Source: Trichococcus ilyis (GTDB lineage: Bacteria; Bacillota; Bacilli; Lactobacillales; Aerococcaceae). Taken from it: a DNA stretch of 64,000 nucleotides. A program made the position numbers and the translations under genes. This document shows, piece by piece, positions 44,476-52,345 of this stretch (position 1 is the first letter of the stretch; each line of letters begins with the position of its first letter). The notes beneath the pieces were generated by a model that saw only the letters and a program-made list of their open reading frames with translations, was not told the origin of the DNA and did not search any database. The stretch covers positions 1 to 64,000 of the forward strand of contig NZ_FNYT01000016.1 of the NCBI RefSeq assembly GCF_900109135.1. The letters are read 5' to 3'.

Positions 44476-45036
44476 TCAAGCGTACGCATTGGCCCAGAGG
44501 ACTTTTTCCCCGGCTGCCAGCGATTTTTGCACATCGATGATGGTTTGGTTGGAGCTGCCGCGGAACTTCAACGTCAGATCACGTTTGGACAGTTCGAAAC
44601 GTCCGTCGACGAGCACATCCAGCAAGCCGAGCAGCTCCCGTTTGTCTTCGGATTCCAAAGCCAATTCATCCCAATAGTAGCCGGTCCAGCCCCAGATGTC
44701 CTTGCTCCGGCCGAACTCCGCCCGGATGCGCCGAGCCAAATGAAGCGCGACTTTCGTGTTCAGGAACGGTTCGCCGCCTAAGAGCGTCAGGCCCTGCACA
44801 TAAGGCTGGCGCAGATCGGCCATGATCTGTTCCTCCAGTTCGTCGGTGTAGGCGATGCCGTAGTCGAAATTCTGGACGATCTTGTTGTAGCAGCCTTCGC
44901 AGGCGAACAGGCAGCCGCTCAGATAGATGCTGCAGCGGACGCCTTCCCCGTCGACAAAGTTGAACGGTTTGTAGTCCGCGATTTTGTCCTTGCTGTATTT
45001 CTCTGCCAACCATTCTTGCGGTTGCGGATTTTTCAC
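44476..45036 (-). CDS. nrdG: Anaerobic ribonucleotide reductase activating protein
   Basis: A 186-residue radical-SAM activase. The cluster motif CLFACEGCYN gives CxxxCxxC, followed by the GGEPFLN motif. It installs the glycyl radical on NrdD using SAM and an iron-sulfur cluster. It starts 23 bases after nrdD. It works only without oxygen. Confidence 0.95.
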   Translation of the reverse strand: MKNPQPQEWLAEKYSKDKIADYKPFNFVDGEGVRCSIYLSGCLFACEGCYNKIVQNFDYGIAYTDELEEQIMADLRQPYVQGLTLLGGEPFLNTKVALHLARRIRAEFGRSKDIWGWTGYYWDELALESEDKRELLGLLDVLVDGRFELSKRDLTLKFRGSSNQTIIDVQKSLAAGEKVLWANAYA

Positions 45037-45059
45037 TTCACATCACCTAACTGTCTTGT

Positions 45060-47282
45060 TTACTGTTCTGTCTTGCAGTCCACGTGCAGATGTTTGACGC
45101 GGGCGGAAATTTCCTTATGGCGGCCTTTCACCATCGGACGGATCTGCGGATTGCCGAGGTAGCCGCAAGTGCGTTTCACGACGTCGCAAGTCTGCGGATC
45201 GGTGTTGCCGCATTCCGGGCATTGGAAACCGCGCTCGGTCGGGTTGAAATCCCCTTCGAAACCGCACTCCAGGCAGTGGTCGATCGGCGTGTTCGTCCCC
45301 AGGTAGCCGACTTTGTCGTAGGCGAAATCCCAGACTGTTTCCAGCGCTTTCGGATTTTGCTGCAGGTTCGGGTATTCGCAATAATGGATGAAGCCGCCTG
45401 AGCAATATTGCGGATATTCCATTTCGAAGGCGATCTTCTCGAACGGATTCGGATTTTTGCGGACATCATAGTGGAAGCTGTTCGTGTAGTACTCTTTATC
45501 CGTGATGTCGGCAATGATGCCGAATTTTTCCGTGTCCATGCTGCAGAAACGGTCGGTCAAGCTCTCGCTCGGAGTCGAGTAGACGCTGAAATGGTAACCG
45601 TATTGGTTGCCCCAAGCATCCGTTTTTTCCTTCATCTTCTTGACGATGTCCAAAGTGAAGGCTTTTGCTTCCGGATTCGTTTCCCAATCCGCTCCATAGA
45701 AGACGGTTGCCGCTTCGTAAAGCCCGATGTAGCCCAAGGAAACGGTCGCGCGTTTGTTTTTGAACAATTCATCGACCTGATCCGTTTCGCCCAGACGTTT
45801 CCCGAAAGCCCCGTGCTGATACAGGATCGGTGCGTTCGTAGGCGTCGCTTCTTTGGTGCGCTCCACGCGGTAAACGAGCGCATCCTTACAGATGGCCAAA
45901 CGCTCTTCGAAGATGTTCCAGAATGCTTCCGGATTGCCTTCCGATTCCAGAGCGATTCTCGGGATGTTCAAGGTAACGACCCCAAGGTTCATCCGGCCGG
46001 AATTGACTTCATTGCCGTTTTCGTCTTTCCAGCCCTGCAGGAAGGAACGGCAGCCCATCGGCGTCTTGAAGCTGCCTGTAAGTTCGACGATTTTGTCGTA
46101 CATCAGCACATCCGGGTACATCCGTTTCGTGGCGCAGGCGATGGCCAACTGTTTGATGTCATAGTTGGGATCCTGCGTTTCCAGGTTTGTGCCTTTCTTC
46201 AAAGCGAAGATCAGTTTCGGGAAGATCGCTGTGCGTCTTTCCTTGCCCAAGCCTTTGATGCGGACTTGCAGGACAGCTTTTTGGATTTCGCGCGCAAACC
46301 AATCCGTACCCAGACCGAAGCCGAGCGTGGTGAACGGTGTCTGGCCGTTTGAAGTGTAGAGTGTGTTGATTTCGTACTCCAGGCTCTGCATCGCATCATA
46401 GATGTCTTTGCGGGTCTTCTCTTCCGCGTAGGCTACCTGTCTTTCTTCGCCTTCCACCCAGTCTTTGGCCGTTTCCAGATGTTTTTCGTAGTTCAGGCGT
46501 GCGTACGGTGCCAGCACTTCGTCGACACGGTCGGCGCTGCAGCCGCCGTATTGGCTGGAAGCGACATTCGCAAAAATCTGCGCCATTTGGGCAGTCGCTG
46601 TGTTGACCGAACGCGGGCTGTCGACTTCGGCATTGCCGATTTTGAAGCCTTCACGGAGCATGTTCTGGAAATCGATCAGCACGCAGTTCGTCATCGGCGA
46701 ATATGGCTGGTAATCCAAGTCATGATAATGGATATCGCCCTTCATATGCGCGTTGGAAACGTGTTTCGGCAGCATCCGCAGGCCGATCGCTTTCGCGGCC
46801 ACCCCTGCCGTCAAGTCGCGGATCGTATTGAAGACGCGGCTGTCCTTGTTGGCATTCTCGTTGACGACGCTCTGATCGGCGTTCATCAGGCTTTGGATGC
46901 GCAATTCGATGTCCTGTTGCTGCAATTTTTTGACTTTCTTCGTCAGTTTGTAGGTATTGTAGGCTTCCGCCAACGGCAGATTTCCCATTTCTGCAAGCGT
47001 CGCTTCCACTTGATCGTGGATGTCATCCGTCGAAACACTGTCCGTTTCTGATGCGATCAGTTTGTCCACGACCTCGGCCACGACAGCATCCACGTCGTAA
47101 GCTGCAGCCGCTTCGTTCTGTTCAGACAAGAAACGCTCCGCTTTCTTGATCGCTTTGTATATTTTCTTGGCATGAAAAGGAACTACCCGTCCATCCGCCT
47201 TCAACACTTGGATAGCCACCTCTGCGTCATCGACTTGAAGGTTTGTCATTTCATTCAGGAAATCCGTTGGTAATGAAGCCAT
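45060..47282 (-). CDS. nrdD: Anaerobic (class III) ribonucleoside-triphosphate reductase
   Basis: A 740-residue class III reductase. N-terminal ATP-cone (VLKADGRVVPFHAKKIYKAI, about residues 27-115), large catalytic barrel (GGCSADRVDEVLAPYARLN, GRMNLGVVTLNIPRIAL), C-terminal zinc site (CLECG, CPECG) and the glycyl-radical loop RTCGYLG with the radical Gly near residue 710. It supplies dNTPs in anaerobic growth. It is controlled by tandem NrdR boxes upstream and co-transcribed with nrdG. Confidence 0.96.
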   Translation of the reverse strand: MASLPTDFLNEMTNLQVDDAEVAIQVLKADGRVVPFHAKKIYKAIKKAERFLSEQNEAAAAYDVDAVVAEVVDKLIASETDSVSTDDIHDQVEATLAEMGNLPLAEAYNTYKLTKKVKKLQQQDIELRIQSLMNADQSVVNENANKDSRVFNTIRDLTAGVAAKAIGLRMLPKHVSNAHMKGDIHYHDLDYQPYSPMTNCVLIDFQNMLREGFKIGNAEVDSPRSVNTATAQMAQIFANVASSQYGGCSADRVDEVLAPYARLNYEKHLETAKDWVEGEERQVAYAEEKTRKDIYDAMQSLEYEINTLYTSNGQTPFTTLGFGLGTDWFAREIQKAVLQVRIKGLGKERRTAIFPKLIFALKKGTNLETQDPNYDIKQLAIACATKRMYPDVLMYDKIVELTGSFKTPMGCRSFLQGWKDENGNEVNSGRMNLGVVTLNIPRIALESEGNPEAFWNIFEERLAICKDALVYRVERTKEATPTNAPILYQHGAFGKRLGETDQVDELFKNKRATVSLGYIGLYEAATVFYGADWETNPEAKAFTLDIVKKMKEKTDAWGNQYGYHFSVYSTPSESLTDRFCSMDTEKFGIIADITDKEYYTNSFHYDVRKNPNPFEKIAFEMEYPQYCSGGFIHYCEYPNLQQNPKALETVWDFAYDKVGYLGTNTPIDHCLECGFEGDFNPTERGFQCPECGNTDPQTCDVVKRTCGYLGNPQIRPMVKGRHKEISARVKHLHVDCKTEQ

Positions 47283-47438
47283 ATTTTTCCCACTCCTTAG
47301 TTAAAAATTAACCGAACATGCAAAAAAAGCTAATAAAAAGTAAGAGGTCGTTACAAAATGAGCAAGCTTTCCTTATCGGACGCCCTTCCCACGTTGATTA
47401 CCCCCACTTAAAGTAGTCTCTGTTTCGATTCACTGTAT

Positions 47439-47485
47439 ATACTATATATCATCCACACCTAAATTTCCACCACAATATATAGTGT
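47439..47485 (-). promoter_or_regulatory. Tandem NrdR boxes upstream of nrdD
   Basis: CACAATATATAGTGT (47471-47485) is an excellent NrdR box. A second, weaker ATACTATATATCATCC (47439-47454) has its centre 31 bp away, the usual three-turn spacing for NrdR pairs. NrdR represses nrd genes when dNTPs are high. Confidence 0.75.
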
Positions 47486-47692
47486 TTCAAACCAAAATAC
47501 CCATAGAGCCAGGAGACACATTTTGCTCTCTTGGTCAATAAGAAATTGCCCTGAAAATGGATTGCATGCTATTTTCTTAGCAGCTTCGCGCCTGCGTAGG
47601 CAGAACCGAAACAATCAAGGGACAAACCCCGGAAGTCCCTTCCAATTTCCGAACAATGCCCCGAATATTAAAAATTTTGTTAAAAAACATAT
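47486..47692. other. Intergenic stretch without a recognised feature
   Basis: A frame of 81 codons opens at 47523 but has no ribosome binding site and shows no recognisable domain. I see no gene, repeat or hairpin. Confidence 0.4.
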
Positions 47693-47748
47693 AAAGTACA
47701 GAAAATCAATAGAATCTTCTGTACTTTGGAAAAAAAAGCAGTTATACT
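47693..47748 (+). promoter_or_regulatory. Dyad and promoter of the 119-residue gene
   Basis: An 11-bp perfect inverted repeat, AAAGTACAGAA (47693-47703) and TTCTGTACTTT (47717-47727), is followed by a TATACT -10 at 47743-47748. The right arm overlaps the -35 position. It may be an operator or a terminator-like hairpin at the end of upstream transcripts. Confidence 0.55.
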
Positions 47749-47774
47749 ATGACTTGTCAGAAATGTAAGCGATT

Positions 47775-47831
47775 CATTCTTATTTTCGGATCTGTTATCC
47801 GGTTTCATTCCGCAGGGATGTCATAAGAATG
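47775..47831 (+). ncRNA. Predicted three-way-junction leader RNA
   Basis: P1 pairs CATTCTTAT (47775-47783) with ATAAGAATG (47823-47831), perfect over 9 bp. Inside are P2, CGGAT/ATCCG (47787-47801), and P3, CATTCC/GGGATG (47806-47820, one wobble pair). It lies between the promoter and the ribosome binding site of the following gene. No known riboswitch consensus is recognised. Confidence 0.5.
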
Positions 47832-47859
47832 AGGAGATAAAAAAAGGGGTGAAAAGATA

Positions 47860-48219
47860 GTGTGGAAGAACAGAATGTTGCCGGAAATATCCAAAATTGC
47901 GAAATTTAGAATACCGGTCGGTGAAGACCTATTTTTGAGACAGTGCGCTTCTTGGCAAAACCTTTTCCATCTGCCTTCATCTTATCGCTACCCGACTGGA
48001 AGCATCCAGGGCTACATTACAAGATTGAATTGGACCGATGAATTTATCATTCTTGAAAAAGAACATAATGAAGCATTCGAATATTTTATTATCGATAGAA
48101 GAATTGAATCTGTAAAAGGCCCTCTTTCCAAAGCAGGGTTCGAGAAGGCGCTAAAAGAGGAAGCCATCGAGCTGCCGTTGATCGAATTATCCGAAATGGA
48201 CTGGATCATCAACTTTTAG
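47860..48219 (+). CDS. Conserved-looking small protein of unknown function
   Basis: A 119-residue soluble, slightly acidic protein without signal or membrane segment. GTG 47860 follows AAGGGGTG; the ATG at 47875 is an alternative. The stretch FIIDRRIESVKGPLS followed by a short amphipathic helix weakly recalls small immunity-like proteins, but this is only an impression. It is AT-rich compared with its neighbours, stands alone, has its own promoter, structured leader and terminator, and may be recently acquired. Confidence 0.65.
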   Translation: MWKNRMLPEISKIAKFRIPVGEDLFLRQCASWQNLFHLPSSYRYPTGSIQGYITRLNWTDEFIILEKEHNEAFEYFIIDRRIESVKGPLSKAGFEKALKEEAIELPLIELSEMDWIINF

Positions 48220-48238
48220 GCATCACCGAATAAAATGC

Positions 48239-48287
48239 AAAAAGCCGCAGACGAGCATGTTGTATATGCTCGCTGCGGTTTTTTTTG
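48239..48287 (+). terminator. Terminator of the 119-residue gene
   Basis: Arms AAAGCCGCAG-CGAGCAT and ATGCTCG-CTGCGGTTT with eight T residues after. Confidence 0.85.
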
Positions 48288-48499
48288 GCTGCGTTTTTCG
48301 TTTTTTGCCGGTTTTTCCTGTCGGGTGCGGCCCATTCCTTGTCACTGATTCTGACATCGGTCATTTTCCCTACTCCGCCATGTCAGATTTTTTTAAATCA
48401 TATTGACCAAAAAAATACAAACGCATCCAACATTCCTGCAATCCGATGAGATTCAAGATTAAAACTCTCATCATTTTGACATTCAAGCACTTACAAACG

Positions 48500-48531
48500 T
48501 TGATTTAAATGGATTGTCAGATTATGTAACA
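48500..48531 (+). promoter_or_regulatory. Promoter and GlnR box of the ammonium transporter
   Basis: TGTCA-N7-TAACA at 48515-48531 is a perfect GlnR/TnrA box. It covers the -10 (TATGTA, 48523-48528) of a promoter with TTGATT at 48500-48505 and a 17-bp spacer. Repression by GlnR in nitrogen excess is expected. Confidence 0.75.
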
Positions 48532-48610
48532 TCTCTGGTAAGCAGGATATAGCCTCAATAAAATTATTTCTATACACTAGGACTATGCTAAAACAAAAGG
48601 AGGAATAATT

Positions 48611-50290
48611 ATGTTTTCATCAGTAGATACATTATGGACCTTAGTCGGGACGGTCTTGGTATTCTTTATGCAAGCCGGATTCGCGATGGTCGAGACGGGC
48701 TTCACCCGCGCCAAGAACGCGGCGAACATCATCATGAAAAATCTTATGGACTTTGTGCTTGGCTCGCTGGGATTCTTCCTTATCGGCTACAGCATCATGT
48801 TCGGTGATGATATCGCCGGCATCATCGGAACGCCCGAACTATTTATGGAAGGACTTGATTCCACCATCCCCGGATCGGTGCACTTCATGTTCCAGAACGT
48901 ATTCGCAGCCACTGCAGCCACTATCGTATCCGGGGCTGTTGCGGAACGGACCAAATTCAGCTCTTATCTCGTGTACTCCTTCCTCATCTCCTTGCTGATC
49001 TACCCTATCTCAGGCCACTGGATCTGGGGCGGCGGCTGGTTGGCGCAAATGGGCTTCATCGATTTTGCCGGTTCCACAGCTGTGCATATGGTCGGCGGGG
49101 TTGCCGCTCTTGTCGGTGCTGCTCTCGTCGGACCGCGGATCGGCAAATACAAGGACGGCAAAGCGCAAGTCATCCCTGGCCACAACCTGACACTCGGCGC
49201 GCTGGGCGTCTTCATCCTTTGGTTCGCTTGGTTCGGATTCAACGGTGCTTCCACAGTGGCTGCCACCGGCGACGAAACACTTGCCTTGATCGGCACAATC
49301 TTCTTGAATACAAATCTGTCAGCGGTCACTGCAACTTTGGTCACACTCTTGTTCACTTGGGCTAAATACGGTAAACCGGACGTTTCCATGACGCTGAACG
49401 GCTCGTTGGCTGGGCTTGTCGCCATCACGGCCGGCTGTGCTGTAGTATCTCCTTTCGGCGCTATCGCCATCGGATTCATCGCCGGCTTTGCCATCGTGCT
49501 TGCTGTCGAATTCATCGATCAAAAAGTCAAAATCGATGATCCGGTCGGCGCGTTCAGCGTCCACGGCGTCAATGGTGCTTTAGGAACAATTTTGGTCGGT
49601 ATTTTCGCAACGGACGGCGGATTGTTGTACGGCGGCGGATTGAACCTGCTGGGCGTTCAAACTTTGGGTGTGGCTTCTGTAGCAGCCTACACAGCCGGTT
49701 CCATGTATGTGGTCTTCAAAGTCATCCAACAAACGATGGGTCTCCGCGTTACGGCTGAAGAAGAAATCGTCGGTATGGACGTCGCTGAGCACGGCTTGAC
49801 TTCAAGCTACCATGACTTTGTCGCAACAACCGCCTTCGAGGATTACGTAACAGACAACAACAAGCCTGCTGCAGTCCCAGCTGTCCAAGAAGTGGATCTG
49901 TCCAAAATCGGCTCCTTCAAGCTGTCCGATTCAGGCTATACGATGAACAAAGTCGACATCATCGCCAATCCAGACAAACTGGAACGCTTAAAAGCGGAAT
50001 TGAACGCAATCGGCGTAACCGGCATGACGGTCACATCGGTTCACGGCTACGGCCTCCAAAAAGGCCAACAAACCTTCTATCGTGGTGCGAAGGCAGATGG
50101 CAACCTTTTGCCGAAAGTCCGCATCGAGACGATCATCAGCGAGGTGCCCGTCGAAGAAGTCATCCGTGCTGCCCGACGCGCGTTGTACACAGGGCATGTC
50201 GGTGACGGAAAAGTCTTCGTTTCTCCGGTTGCCGATGCCTTCCGCATCAGCAACAGCGATTCCGGTGCCGCAGCCTTGAAATATTACTGA
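48611..50290 (+). CDS. amt: Ammonium channel with C-terminal PII signalling domain (Amt-PII fusion)
   Basis: A 559-residue two-domain protein. Residues 1 to about 385 are an Amt/Rh channel with about 11 helices. The twin pore histidines are in AVHMVGG and SVHGVNGALGT; the signature DFAGSTAVHMVGG is intact. After a linker of about 55 residues, residues 445-559 form a complete PII (GlnB/GlnK) domain: T-loop GYGLQKGQQTFYRGAKADGN, Walker-like LPKVRIE, B-loop TGHVGDGKVFV and C-terminal RISNSDSGAAAL. The Tyr51 position of enterobacterial PII (site of uridylylation) is not a Tyr. No separate glnK is present beside it, unlike the usual amt-glnK pair, so the channel probably carries its own regulator. 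GGAGGAATAATT precedes the ATG. Confidence 0.93.
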   Translation: MFSSVDTLWTLVGTVLVFFMQAGFAMVETGFTRAKNAANIIMKNLMDFVLGSLGFFLIGYSIMFGDDIAGIIGTPELFMEGLDSTIPGSVHFMFQNVFAATAATIVSGAVAERTKFSSYLVYSFLISLLIYPISGHWIWGGGWLAQMGFIDFAGSTAVHMVGGVAALVGAALVGPRIGKYKDGKAQVIPGHNLTLGALGVFILWFAWFGFNGASTVAATGDETLALIGTIFLNTNLSAVTATLVTLLFTWAKYGKPDVSMTLNGSLAGLVAITAGCAVVSPFGAIAIGFIAGFAIVLAVEFIDQKVKIDDPVGAFSVHGVNGALGTILVGIFATDGGLLYGGGLNLLGVQTLGVASVAAYTAGSMYVVFKVIQQTMGLRVTAEEEIVGMDVAEHGLTSSYHDFVATTAFEDYVTDNNKPAAVPAVQEVDLSKIGSFKLSDSGYTMNKVDIIANPDKLERLKAELNAIGVTGMTVTSVHGYGLQKGQQTFYRGAKADGNLLPKVRIETIISEVPVEEVIRAARRALYTGHVGDGKVFVSPVADAFRISNSDSGAAALKYY

Positions 50291-50314
50291 ACCGAATAAC
50301 GAACACCGCATGCA

Positions 50315-50358
50315 ACCAAGGAACCGTCTCATCATGAGATGCGCTCCTTGGCTTTTTT
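50315..50358 (+). terminator. Terminator of the ammonium transporter gene
   Basis: AACCAAGGA and TCCTTGG with inner pairing (CGTCTCAT/ATGAGATG), followed by eight T residues. Confidence 0.85.
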
Positions 50359-50458
50359 TTGTTGCTTTGCAGTGTCTTAGCGCTCAATCCTGATGCAGTT
50401 ACAGTAAATCTTCATACAATGTTGAAAGTCCAACCCATCCAGAACTAGGATTAATACC

Positions 50459-50917
50459 TCAATCATTCTTTTTGTCTTCTCCATGCGTATATCTCATCTC
50501 GACATGAGGTGTCCCTTCAAAAGTAAAAGTGTCTCCAAATGTATGGAATCCAAATTTTTGATAGAGGCCTACTACTTGTTCCTGGGATTCAATAATGATT
50601 TCCTCGTTCGGCCACTGTTCCTTGCAGAGGACAAGGACGGCCTCAATCAGCCGGCTTCCCAATCCTGTTCCTCTGGCATCAACTGAAGTGACTACGCGCC
50701 CAAAAGTAACGTGTCCTGCTGCCTTGAACACGCGGGCGTACCCTTCTGTTTCCCCAGTCCGATCATTGGTGTAGTAAACATGAAAAGCATTGAGATCATT
50801 GTCATCCAATTCATGATAAATCCGCTGCTGCTCACAGACAAAAGTGTCGATTCGGAGCCGCAGTATTTTGTAAAACTCCAAACTGTTCATTTCTCCTATG
50901 GTTTTGATATGCCACAT
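50459..50917 (-). CDS. ElaA-like GNAT acetyltransferase
   Basis: A 152-residue GNAT-fold protein of the ElaA type: WHIKTIGEMNSLEFYKILRLRIDTFVCEQQ then YHELDDNDLNAFHVYY, with acetyl-CoA loop ARGTGLGSRLIEAVL (RGxGxGS) and C-terminal KFGFHTFGDTFTFEGTPHVEMRY. Substrate unknown. A second ElaA-like gene is at 52346-52825. Divergent from the MarR gene, whose operator lies in the 70-bp gap. Confidence 0.88.
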   Translation of the reverse strand: MWHIKTIGEMNSLEFYKILRLRIDTFVCEQQRIYHELDDNDLNAFHVYYTNDRTGETEGYARVFKAAGHVTFGRVVTSVDARGTGLGSRLIEAVLVLCKEQWPNEEIIIESQEQVVGLYQKFGFHTFGDTFTFEGTPHVEMRYTHGEDKKND

Positions 50918-50953
50918 ATAAATTTCCCCTTTTTTGGATTATGGTGTATGATA

Positions 50954-50971
50954 TAGTTGAATATGCAACTA
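50954..50971 (+). promoter_or_regulatory. Palindromic operator before the MarR gene
   Basis: TAGTTGaATATgCAACTA is a near-perfect dyad 16 bp before the MarR start, sharing the GTTGCAT/ATGCAAC core with the palindrome at 51423-51444. It is placed to control the MarR gene and perhaps the divergent ElaA gene. Confidence 0.65.
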
Positions 50972-50987
50972 TTAAAGGCGGTGTCTT

Positions 50988-51401
50988 ATGGATAACACAA
51001 AGCTGTTCCGATTGATGGGAACCATCTCCAGGCAAGCGACAACAGATATCAATCAAAAAGTGGCACAGTATGGACTGGACAATAATTTATTTCTGTATCT
51101 TATGCGCATTGTGGAAAACGAAGGCATCTCACAAGTGGATTTGGTCAATACAGTGAGAGTGGACAAAACTACGTTGAGCAGAGCCTTGAAGAAGCTCGAA
51201 ACTAACGGTTTCATCCGGAAAGTAACCAATCCTGTCAACCGCAAATTCAATCAACTCTATCCTACTGATAAAGCCAAAAATACCTACAGGACACTTTATA
51301 GTCTGGAAAAAAAATACATTTCCAAAGCTTTGGTAAACTTGAGCACTGACGAAAAGACCACGCTGATTGCCTTATTGACGAAGATAGACTCAGCTTTGTG
51401 A
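50988..51401 (+). CDS. MarR-family regulator
   Basis: A 137-residue winged-helix regulator. Recognition region ISQVDLVNTVRVDKTTLSRALKKLETNGFIRKVTNPVNRKFNQLYPTDKA is canonical (helix-turn-helix plus wing Asn-Arg). It starts after AAAGGCGGTG. It is flanked by two similar palindromes and so probably represses itself and the downstream YczE-like gene. Its last codons lie in a perfect 16-bp hairpin. Confidence 0.9.
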   Translation: MDNTKLFRLMGTISRQATTDINQKVAQYGLDNNLFLYLMRIVENEGISQVDLVNTVRVDKTTLSRALKKLETNGFIRKVTNPVNRKFNQLYPTDKAKNTYRTLYSLEKKYISKALVNLSTDEKTTLIALLTKIDSAL

Positions 51402-51416
51402 AGCTGAGTCTATCTT
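51381..51416 (+). terminator. Perfect hairpin over the MarR stop codon
   Basis: AAGATAGACTCAGCTT (51381-51396) and its exact complement at 51401-51416 enclose a TGTG loop. The stop codon is at 51399-51401. No T-run follows, so it may limit readthrough or ribosome movement rather than act as a strong terminator. Confidence 0.65.
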
Positions 51417-51422
51417 ACCACA

Positions 51423-51444
51423 AACAGTTGCAAATGCAACTGTT
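51423..51444 (+). promoter_or_regulatory. Palindromic operator before the YczE-like gene
   Basis: AACAGTTGCA and TGCAACTGTT separated by AA: a perfect 10-bp dyad, 25 bp before the YczE-like start codon and 6 bp after the hairpin at 51381-51416. Likely a MarR-type binding site. Confidence 0.7.
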
Positions 51445-51469
51445 AGGAATATAAAAAAGGAGGATTTAC

Positions 51470-52162
51470 ATGAATATTCAATATGGGCTCAAAAATAGGC
51501 TGACTTTCTTTGGTTTCGGACTTTTGTTGATTACAATCGGAAATGCGCTATCAATCATTTCCGACACTGGGAGCGGTGTCTGGACGGCAGCTTCCATCAA
51601 TTTAAGTCAGGCCACGCAACTACCGATAAACTGGACTTTACTTTTTGTTGGTACCTTGATTATTCTGCTCAATCAATTACTTAGCAAAGGAGTACGCTTA
51701 TATCATTTGCTAGGGGAGTTAATTTTTGTATTCTTTTTTAGTAATTTTATCCAATTCTTTGTGGAACTCCTTCAATTGACAGAAATTCCTGGTCTATCTT
51801 TTAGTTTTAGAGTGCTTGTGTCAATTTTTGGCGTTATTCTAACCTGTATCGGAACATCCATCTATCAACGGGCAAATATTTTGCTTTACCCTACTGATGG
51901 TCTGACAAATTCCGTTAGACAAAGAATAACTAACAATAGCATCGTTTTCGCTCAAGGACTTGTGTTTCTTATTCCGATAGTCGTTATAGCCGCTTCCGCC
52001 TATTTCAATCATCACATATACGGTGTCCAAGTAGTCACTATTTTCTCTTGCATCAGCAATGGGACAATAATTGGCATTTCAGACAAATACATTTTTCCGA
52101 CTCTAATACATCATATGAGATATCAGCTACCCAACGAGGCTAACATCACTGCTGATTCCTAG
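51470..52162 (+). CDS. YczE/YyaS/YitT-family membrane protein
   Basis: A 230-residue protein with about five hydrophobic segments (residues 13-33, 52-70, 77-100, 107-130 and 160-180). The opening FGFGLLLITIGNALSIISDTGSGVW and the later LYPTDGLTNSVRQ are typical of the YczE group, often encoded beside MarR or GntR regulators. Function is unknown; transport has been suggested. AAAGGAGGATTTAC precedes the ATG. It is markedly AT-rich. Confidence 0.85.
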   Translation: MNIQYGLKNRLTFFGFGLLLITIGNALSIISDTGSGVWTAASINLSQATQLPINWTLLFVGTLIILLNQLLSKGVRLYHLLGELIFVFFFSNFIQFFVELLQLTEIPGLSFSFRVLVSIFGVILTCIGTSIYQRANILLYPTDGLTNSVRQRITNNSIVFAQGLVFLIPIVVIAASAYFNHHIYGVQVVTIFSCISNGTIIGISDKYIFPTLIHHMRYQLPNEANITADS

Positions 52163-52271
52163 TTTGTCCGAGAATCTGAGGATCAAATCAAATTTGATAA
52201 ATTCTCACCATTAAAAATCATGAACGCCCCTCGATTGCGATGTTCCGCTTTCCATAACAGTGATCTCCCGA

Positions 52272-52300
52272 TTTTGTGTTTGCCTGCGCTTTGTTATAAT
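52272..52300 (+). promoter_or_regulatory. Promoter of the second ElaA-like gene
   Basis: TTTTGT (52272-52277), 17 bp, TATAAT (52295-52300), 45 bp before the start codon. Confidence 0.55.
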
Positions 52301-52345
52301 GGGTTGTAAGGGTGGTTCTCCACCAGACAATGAGGAGGAAAAAAT

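Noticed and set aside
47523-47768. An 81-codon frame before the 119-residue gene
   Set aside because: No ribosome binding site, low-complexity composition, and it overlaps the promoter dyad of the next gene.
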